From Streptococcus infantis (GTDB lineage Bacteria; Bacillota; Bacilli; Lactobacillales; Streptococcaceae): a stretch of 64,000 bases of DNA. The notes under the pieces were generated by a model. That model was not told where the DNA came from. It did not search any database and saw only the letters and a program-made list of their open reading frames with translations. Location of the stretch: assembly GCF_019929665.1 (NCBI RefSeq), contig NZ_JAHZPZ010000002.1:248001-312000 (forward strand), in the 5' to 3' direction. Shown one piece after another: positions 58,114 through 64,000 of this stretch. Both the position numbers and the translations under genes were made by a program. Each line of letters starts with the position of its first letter. The first letter of the stretch is position 1.

Positions 58114-59481
58114 TTATTCTTTTTCTTGATAGTGTGGTAAGAAAGTTTCCATCAAGAATGAAGTATCGTAGTCCCCTGCTATCACACGACGATCGGAAAT
58201 CAAATCGAGTTGAAAATCAGCATTGGTGACGACCCCTTCAATTTCGAGTTCATAAAGAGCTCTTTGCATTTTCATGAGTGCATCAAAACGATTTTCACCA
58301 TGAACAATAATTTTAGCAATCATACTATCATAGTATGGTGGAATGGTATACCCTGGATAAACTGCAGAGTCAACACGCAAGCCAACACCACCGCTTGGTA
58401 GATAAAGATTAGTAATCTTACCTGGGCTCGGTGCAAAATTAAAGGCTGGGTTTTCTGCGTTGATACGGCACTCAATAGCATGTCCTTTTAGAACAATGTC
58501 TTCTTGTTTCAGAGTCAAAGGTTGACCTGACGCAATACGGATTTGTTCCTTGACAATATCCACACCAGAAACAAATTCGGTTACTGGATGTTCTACTTGG
58601 ACACGAGTATTCATCTCCATAAAGTAGAATTTCCCAGTTGCTTCATCTAGTAGGAATTCAATCGTACCCGCATTTTCATAACCAACAGACTCCGCTGCAC
58701 GGACTGCTGCAGCACCAATTTCATTACGCAGTGTTTTCCCAATGGCAATCGAAGGACTTTCTTCTAAAACCTTTTGGTTATTCCGCTGAAGCGAACAGTC
58801 ACGCTCACCTAGGTGAATCACATGTCCCATCTGGTCAGCAAGAATCTGTACTTCAATATGACGAGCAGGATAAATCACGCGCTCTAGGTACATAGCTCCA
58901 TTACCAAAGTTAGCTTTGGCTTCACTAGAGGCTGTTTCAAAGGCTGATACAAGGTCTTCTGCCTTTTCAACCTTACGAATCCCTTTACCACCACCTCCAG
59001 CTGAAGCTTTCAGCATAACTGGATAACCAATTTTTTCGGCAACAGCAAGCGCTTCTTCTGCAGTATGGACTTCTCCATCTGATCCTGGAATGACAGGCAC
59101 GTTTGCCTTAATCATTTGAGCACGGGCGTTAATTTTATCTCCCATGACATCCATTACTCGAGCTGATGGCCCAATAAATTTGATACCGACTTCTTCACAC
59201 ATAGTTGCAAATTTGGAATTTTCACTTAAAAAACCAAATCCAGGGTGAATAGCTTCAGCTTCAGTCAAGACCGCAGCTGATAGGATGGCATTGATGTTCA
59301 GATAAGATTCTGTAGCCTTCCCAGGGCCGATACAGATAGCCTCATCAGCCAAAAGCGTGTGGAGAGCTTCCTTGTCAGCAGTCGAATAGACAGCGACTGT
59401 TGCGATTCCTAACTCTCGTGCCGCACGAATAATACGAACAGCAATTTCACCACGATTGGCAATTAAAATCTTACGAAACAT
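58114..59481 (-). CDS. accC: Biotin carboxylase
   Basis: This 455-aa ATP-grasp enzyme carboxylates the biotin of AccB. FRKILIANRGEIAVRIIRAARELGI opens the biotin-carboxylase N domain, KASAGGGGKGIR (about residues 158-170) is the ATP loop, and MNTRVQVEHPVTE (about 287-300) carries catalytic Glu/Arg residues. 32 bases before accD. Confidence 0.98.
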   Translation of the reverse strand: MFRKILIANRGEIAVRIIRAARELGIATVAVYSTADKEALHTLLADEAICIGPGKATESYLNINAILSAAVLTEAEAIHPGFGFLSENSKFATMCEEVGIKFIGPSARVMDVMGDKINARAQMIKANVPVIPGSDGEVHTAEEALAVAEKIGYPVMLKASAGGGGKGIRKVEKAEDLVSAFETASSEAKANFGNGAMYLERVIYPARHIEVQILADQMGHVIHLGERDCSLQRNNQKVLEESPSIAIGKTLRNEIGAAAVRAAESVGYENAGTIEFLLDEATGKFYFMEMNTRVQVEHPVTEFVSGVDIVKEQIRIASGQPLTLKQEDIVLKGHAIECRINAENPAFNFAPSPGKITNLYLPSGGVGLRVDSAVYPGYTIPPYYDSMIAKIIVHGENRFDALMKMQRALYELEIEGVVTNADFQLDLISDRRVIAGDYDTSFLMETFLPHYQEKE

Positions 59482-59492
59482 GGAAAACCTCC

Positions 59493-59915
59493 CTAGTTTC
59501 CAATAGCAAAGGTCAAAGTACCACTTGCTGCAAGCTTACCATCTACTTCTGCCTTCGCTTCTACTACGGCGATTGTGCCACGACGTTTGACAAAAGTTGC
59601 TGTCATGACAAGCTGATCACCAGGAACAACTTGTTTCTTAAACTTAACCTTATCCATACCAGCATAGAAGACAAGTTTCCCTTTGTTTTCAGGTTTAGAC
59701 AATTCCAAAACACCTGCTGTCTGAGCCAAGGCTTCCATAATGAGGACTCCAGGCATAACCGGGTATTGAGGAAAATGACCATTGAAGAAAGGTTCGTTAA
59801 TCGTCACATTTTTAATGGCAACAATTGTATCTTCACTAACTTCTAAGACACGATCTACTAAAAGCATGGGATAACGGTGTGGCAAAGCTTCTTTAATTCC
59901 TTGAATATCAATCAT
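59493..59915 (-). CDS. fabZ: 3-hydroxyacyl-ACP dehydratase FabZ
   Basis: This 140-aa hot-dog-fold enzyme dehydrates 3-hydroxyacyl-ACP. [13 protein letters not shown] at the N-terminus and the active-site segment [20 protein letters not shown] (catalytic His and Glu) are present. It overlaps accB by four bases (ATGA). Confidence 0.97.
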   Translation of the reverse strand: MIDIQGIKEALPHRYPMLLVDRVLEVSEDTIVAIKNVTINEPFFNGHFPQYPVMPGVLIMEALAQTAGVLELSKPENKGKLVFYAGMDKVKFKKQVVPGDQLVMTATFVKRRGTIAVVEAKAEVDGKLAASGTLTFAIGN

Positions 59916-60391
59916 TTGATACGTACCAAGCCTTTCCCAAACTCAACCATTTCTTCATTTTCAACAAGAATTTCTGTTACAACACCGTCTTTAGGTGCTG
60001 GAATTTCATTCATAACTTTCATAGCTTCAATGATGACCAAGGTTTGGCCTTTTTTAACAGTATCACCGACTGAAACAAAATTAGGTTTGTCTGGTCCGGC
60101 AGCCAAGTAAGCAACACCGACAAGTGGACTTTCTACAAGATCCCCCTCAGCTACAGATTCATTAGCACTTGATTCTGAAACTGCTTCTACAGCTGGTGTA
60201 GTTGGAGCTTGTGGTGCAACTGTCGGTACAGCTGCTGGAACTACAGGTTGATGTGCTGGACTTGTTTCTGCCACAAGTTTCGCTTCATTCTTACTGAAGA
60301 CCAACTCGTCCGTTCCATTTTTATAAGAAAATTCTTTCAAGCTCGACTGGTCAAATTGTGCCATCAAGTCTTTGATTTCATTTAAATTCAT
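59912..60391 (-). CDS. accB: Biotin carboxyl carrier protein
   Basis: This 159-aa carrier has a short N-terminal part, an Ala/Pro/Val-rich linker (about residues 35-85) and a C-terminal biotinyl domain with the biotinylated lysine in IEAMKVMNE (about residue 125). It sits two bases after fabF and overlaps fabZ. Confidence 0.97.
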   Translation of the reverse strand: MNLNEIKDLMAQFDQSSLKEFSYKNGTDELVFSKNEAKLVAETSPAHQPVVPAAVPTVAPQAPTTPAVEAVSESSANESVAEGDLVESPLVGVAYLAAGPDKPNFVSVGDTVKKGQTLVIIEAMKVMNEIPAPKDGVVTEILVENEEMVEFGKGLVRIK

Positions 60392-60393
60392 TT

Positions 60394-61629
60394 TTACTTA
60401 TTCTCCCAACGTTTGAAAGCAAGAACTGCGTTATGTCCACCAAATCCAAAAGTATTTGAGATAGCATAAGGAATTTCATGTTCCAAGCCTTGTCCATAAA
60501 TAACGTTTGCTTCAATGTAGTCTGACACTTCTGTTGTCCCAGCTGTCATTGGAACATAGTTGTTACGGATTGCTTCAATTGTTGCAATAGCCTCAACTGC
60601 ACCTGCTGCACCGAGCAAGTGGCCTGTAAATGACTTGGTTGAAGATACAGGTACTTCCTTACCAAGAACCGCTACGATAGCACCACTTTCTCCCTTTTCA
60701 TTAGCAGGAGTTGATGTACCGTGAGCATTGACATAAGCTACTTGGTCTGGTGTGATTTCAGCTTCGTCCAAGGCAAGTTTGATAGCTTTAATAGCCCCTT
60801 GGCCTTCTGGATGTGGTGAAGTCATATGGTAGGCATCACAAGTGTTCCCGTAACCAACAACTTCCGCTAGGATAGTTGCTCCACGTTTTTCAGCATGTTC
60901 TAAGCTCTCAAGAACCAACATACCTGATCCTTCACCCATGACAAATCCATTACGGTCTTTATCAAATGGAATAGAAGCACGAGTTGGATCCTCTGTTGTT
61001 GAAAGAGCTGTTAAGGCTTGGAAACCAGCGATAGCAAATGGAGTAATTGAAGATTCTGATCCACCAACTAACATGATATCTTGGAAACCAAATTTGATAG
61101 AACGGAAGGCGTCTCCGATAGCATCATTTGATGAAGCGCAAGCTGTGTTGATAGATTTACAGATACCATTGGCACCAAAGCGCATAGCTACATTTCCTGC
61201 AGCCATATTTGGCAAGGCTTTTGGAAGTGTTAATGGTTTAACACGTTTTGGTCCTTTTTCGTGAAGTCGAAGCACTTGGTCTTCGATTTCTCTGATTCCA
61301 CCGATACCTGATGCAACGATGACACCAAAGCGGTCTTTATCAAGCGCTTCTACGTCAAGATTTGCATTGTTCACTGCTTCTTGAGCTGCATACAAGGCAT
61401 ATAAAGAATAATCATCGAAACGATTGGTATCTTTTTTTACAAAATATTTTTCAAAAGGAAAATCATTAATCTCTGCTGCATTATGGACGTCAAAAGCACT
61501 GTGATCAAACTTGGTGATTTCACCAATCCCAATCTTTCCATTCTTTAAACTGTTCCAAAATTCTTCTGGCGTATTCCCAATTGGAGATGTTAATCCATAA
61601 CCTGTTACTACTACACGATTTAGTTTCAT
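60394..61629 (-). CDS. fabF: 3-oxoacyl-ACP synthase II
   Basis: This 411-aa condensing enzyme elongates fatty acids. The catalytic Cys is in NTACASSND (about residue 164), with His residues in NAHGTSTP (about 303) and FTGHLLGAAGAVE (about 337). The start at 61629 follows AGAGG with 7-base spacing; the codon at 61635 is too close. Confidence 0.97.
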   Translation of the reverse strand: MKLNRVVVTGYGLTSPIGNTPEEFWNSLKNGKIGIGEITKFDHSAFDVHNAAEINDFPFEKYFVKKDTNRFDDYSLYALYAAQEAVNNANLDVEALDKDRFGVIVASGIGGIREIEDQVLRLHEKGPKRVKPLTLPKALPNMAAGNVAMRFGANGICKSINTACASSNDAIGDAFRSIKFGFQDIMLVGGSESSITPFAIAGFQALTALSTTEDPTRASIPFDKDRNGFVMGEGSGMLVLESLEHAEKRGATILAEVVGYGNTCDAYHMTSPHPEGQGAIKAIKLALDEAEITPDQVAYVNAHGTSTPANEKGESGAIVAVLGKEVPVSSTKSFTGHLLGAAGAVEAIATIEAIRNNYVPMTAGTTEVSDYIEANVIYGQGLEHEIPYAISNTFGFGGHNAVLAFKRWENK

Positions 61630-61651
61630 TTTCATACCTCTATTTTAACTC

Positions 61652-62386
61652 TTATTGCATGGTAAGTCCACCATCAATTGCAATGACTTGTCCCGTTAGA
61701 TAATCTTGGCTTGCAAGAAAGGCTGTGACCTCTGCCACTTGCTCAGCTTGACCAAATTGTTTCATCGGAATTTGTGCCAACATGGCATCTTTTACCTTAT
61801 CAGATAGGACTGCAGTCATATCTGATTCAATCATTCCTGGTGCAATGGCATTGACACGCACATTACGATTGGCTACCTCACGTGCTACTGATTTGGTAAA
61901 TCCAATTAGACCAGCCTTAGATGCAGCGTAGTTCGCTTGACCGATATTTCCCATCAAACCAACGACACTGGACATATTGATAATGGCCCCTTCACGAGCT
62001 TTTATCATCTGCTTCAAGACTGCTTGCGTCATGTTGAAGGCTCCCGTTAGATTGACTTTCAAGACCTTCTCAAAATCTTCTTCTGTCATCTTCAGCATGA
62101 GAGTGTCTTGAGTAATCCCGGCGTTATTCACTAGGACGTCAACTGAACCTAGCTCTTCAATGGCTTGATCCACCATTCGTTTTGCATCCGTAAAATCAGA
62201 AACATCACCAGAAATAGCAAGGACCTTCACCCCGTATGGTTTAAACTCGTCTAGAAGCTCCTCGGAGATCTCACCACGACTATTCAAGACAACGTTGGCT
62301 CCCAAGCTGGCAAATTTATGAGCAATGGCAAGACCAATTCCTCGACTTGAGCCTGTAATAAAGACATTTTTCTGTTCTAGTTTCAT
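61652..62386 (-). CDS. fabG: 3-oxoacyl-ACP reductase
   Basis: This 244-aa short-chain dehydrogenase reduces 3-oxoacyl-ACP with NADPH. FITGSSRGIGLAIAHKF is the cofactor loop, VNNAGIT (about residue 85) is conserved, and the SSVVGL...YAASKAG segment (about 138-158) carries Ser, Tyr and Lys of the active site. AAAGGAG precedes the ATG. Confidence 0.97.
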   Translation of the reverse strand: MKLEQKNVFITGSSRGIGLAIAHKFASLGANVVLNSRGEISEELLDEFKPYGVKVLAISGDVSDFTDAKRMVDQAIEELGSVDVLVNNAGITQDTLMLKMTEEDFEKVLKVNLTGAFNMTQAVLKQMIKAREGAIINMSSVVGLMGNIGQANYAASKAGLIGFTKSVAREVANRNVRVNAIAPGMIESDMTAVLSDKVKDAMLAQIPMKQFGQAEQVAEVTAFLASQDYLTGQVIAIDGGLTMQ

Positions 62387-62418
62387 TTTTCTCCTTTCAG
62401 AACTTCTATCATCCTGAT

Positions 62419-63339
62419 CTAATTTTCTAAGAGTGCTTGTAAACTTGCTTGATCTTCCACATTTGCAAGTTGAGCAGTTTTATCAATCTTTTTAACAAAT
62501 CCTGACAAGACTTTCCCAGGACCGATCTCGATAAAACGTGTCACACCAGCTTCTTGCATAACTGCAATGCTTTCATAGAAACGAACAGGTTCCTTGACTT
62601 GACGAGTCAAGAGTTCTGCAATTCGTTCTTTTTCCATGACTTTTGCTTCTGTATTACCAACAAGGGGACAAGCAAAGTCATTAAACTCAACATCTTCTAG
62701 GACTTGAGCTAATTTTTGACTAGCAGATTCCAATAAAGCTGTATGGAAAGGTCCAGAAACATTTAGCGGAATTAAGCGTTTTGCTCCTGCTTCTTGCAAG
62801 AGTTCAACTGCACGATCCACAGCAACCACCTCACCACCAATAACAATTTGACTTGGGGTATTGTAGTTAGCTGGAGTCACAACACCAAGTTGAGAAGCTT
62901 CTTGACAAGCTTGTTCAATAACTTCAACTGGAGTATTGAGCACGGCTACCATTTTACCAGACCCTGCAGGTGCTGCTTCTTCCATATAAGCTCCACGCTT
63001 AGCAACTAGAGCCACCGCATCTTCAAAATCCAAGACGCCACTAGCTACAAGGGCAGAATATTCACCAAGAGACAGGCCTGCCACTATATCTGGTTGGTAA
63101 CCTTTCTCCTTTAGTAATCGGTAAATGGCAACGGATGTAGCCAAAATAGCTGGTTGTGTGTAACGAGTCTGATTTAGCTTCGTTTCATCGTTATCAATCA
63201 AGTCACGAAGATCATAACCTAAGACTTGGCTAGCTTGGTCGATTGTTTCCTTGACGATAGCATATTGGTCGTATAGTTCACGTCCCATTCCAAGGTACTG
63301 GGCTCCTTGACCTGCAAATAGAAAGGCTGTTTTAGTCAT
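62419..63339 (-). CDS. fabD: Malonyl-CoA:ACP transacylase
   Basis: This 306-aa enzyme loads malonyl groups on ACP. FLFAGQGAQYLGMGREL opens the protein, the nucleophile serine is in GLSLGEYSA (about residue 90) and the catalytic His is in GPFHTALL (about 198). The start at 63339 (MTKTAF) is preferred over an upstream codon at 63396. It overlaps fabK by 8 bases. Confidence 0.96.
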   Translation of the reverse strand: MTKTAFLFAGQGAQYLGMGRELYDQYAIVKETIDQASQVLGYDLRDLIDNDETKLNQTRYTQPAILATSVAIYRLLKEKGYQPDIVAGLSLGEYSALVASGVLDFEDAVALVAKRGAYMEEAAPAGSGKMVAVLNTPVEVIEQACQEASQLGVVTPANYNTPSQIVIGGEVVAVDRAVELLQEAGAKRLIPLNVSGPFHTALLESASQKLAQVLEDVEFNDFACPLVGNTEAKVMEKERIAELLTRQVKEPVRFYESIAVMQEAGVTRFIEIGPGKVLSGFVKKIDKTAQLANVEDQASLQALLEN

Positions 63340-64000
63340 TTCTTGTAACTCCTGCCCAACGAGCGGCTTCTTTTTGAATTTTCTCAGCTGCACCATAGTA
63401 GATATCTTTTAAGATTTCTTCAACTGTTTCTTCTTTCGATACCAAACCTGCAATCTGGCCGGCCATTACTGAACCGCCATCCACATCACCATGGACAACA
63501 GCCTTAGCTAAGGCTCCAGCGCCCATTTGTTCAAAGATTTCTAAGTCTGGATTTTCTTGTTTAAAGGCATCTTTTTCAGCTTGCTCGAAATCACGAGTCA
63601 ATTGATTTTTGATGGCACGAACTGCGTGACCAAAATGTTGTGCTGAAATAGTTGTATCAATATCACGAGCTTTTAAAATCTTAGCTTTGTAGTTTGGATG
63701 AGCATTTGATTCTTTAGCAACTACAAAACGAGTTCCTACTTGCACAGCTTCCGCACCAAGCATAAATCCAGCAGCAGCTCCCTCACCGTCTGCAATACCA
63801 CCTGCAGCGATAACAGGAATTGAAACAGCCGCCGCAACTTGACGAACCAAGGTCATGGTTGTTAATTTACCAATGTGTCCACCGGCTTCCATACCTTCAC
63901 AAATGACAGCATCTGCACCGATTTTTTCCATACGTTTAGCCAAAGCTACGCTAGGAACTACAGGAATAACGGTGATTCCTGCTTCATGAAATCGATCCAT
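63332..64000 (-). CDS. fabK: Enoyl-ACP reductase II FabK (3' part)
   Basis: The last 222 codons of the FMN-dependent enoyl reductase are present; the gene continues past position 64000. CEGMEAGGHIGKLTTMTLV and VIAAGGIADGEGAAAGFMLGAEAVQVGTRF are the FMN-binding loops typical of FabK. FabK replaces FabI in streptococci and gives triclosan tolerance. ACP and the upstream genes fabT/fabH lie outside the window in the usual order. Confidence 0.95.
   Translation of the reverse strand: MDRFHEAGITVIPVVPSVALAKRMEKIGADAVICEGMEAGGHIGKLTTMTLVRQVAAAVSIPVIAAGGIADGEGAAAGFMLGAEAVQVGTRFVVAKESNAHPNYKAKILKARDIDTTISAQHFGHAVRAIKNQLTRDFEQAEKDAFKQENPDLEIFEQMGAGALAKAVVHGDVDGGSVMAGQIAGLVSKEETVEEILKDIYYGAAEKIQKEAARWAGVTRND

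Overview
The window is about 40% GC, low-GC Gram-positive chromosomal DNA from a mitis-group Streptococcus. Protein sequences and local gene orders resemble S. pneumoniae, S. mitis and S. oralis, but the blocks are joined differently from the pneumococcal chromosome as I remember it, and many proteins look clearly diverged from pneumococcal ones. A commensal S. mitis, S. oralis or S. infantis-like strain fits best. Supporting signs are choline-binding repeats, a pneumococcal-type BOX element, the orphan regulator RitR, MapZ, and the FabK/FabT-type fatty-acid operon. No phage, IS element, CRISPR array, rRNA or tRNA was found. Almost every gene is core.

Layout: 1-4810 (minus) holds the mevalonate operon mvaK1-mvaD-mvaK2-fni followed by liaF and the start of liaS. 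4933-8148 has a choline-binding protein, ritR and gnd. 8225-15058 is a division and wall block: mapZ, a THUMP RNA methyltransferase, rnpB (RNase P RNA), gpsB, ypsA, then divergent recU-pbp1a. 15137-20300 has aliA, luxS and clpL. Neither dexB nor a capsule locus lies between luxS and aliA, where pneumococci keep them. The clpL leader carries a CtsR-controlled promoter, a second CtsR box and an unannotated 30-codon ORF. 20375-35383 has pflB, dinB, uppP, a DUF2207 membrane protein, an amino-acid ABC transporter, a 71-aa protein, an SPFH protein, ilvA, and ilvB-ilvN-[BOX]-ilvC. 35589-36800 is rplK-rplA.

36987-39530 (minus) is a four-gene unit behind an FMN riboswitch: ribU, a PAP2 phosphatase, a ParB/sulfiredoxin-like protein and a GNAT acetyltransferase. 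39563-44843 has trmL with an attenuator-like leader, trkA-trkH, an unknown membrane protein and a CPBP protease. 45087-55520 has prfC, two tandem YwaF-type membrane proteins, gatCAB, a Tim44-like/zinc-ribbon plus SPFH pair, efp, a YqhY-type Asp23 protein and nusB. 55572-64000 has a second CPBP protease and the FASII operon read right to left: fabK (partial), fabD, fabG, fabF, accB, fabZ, accC, accD, accA.

Functional links: mevalonate enzymes plus UppP supply and recycle the lipid carrier used by PBP1A. MapZ and GpsB place the division machinery. ilv genes and aliA both have CodY-like boxes. pflB has a CcpA-type site. No completely new system stands out. The best candidates for a second look are the FMN-controlled four-gene unit, the Tim44/SPFH pair, the hairpin cluster beside prfC, the trmL leader and the small ORF in the clpL leader.
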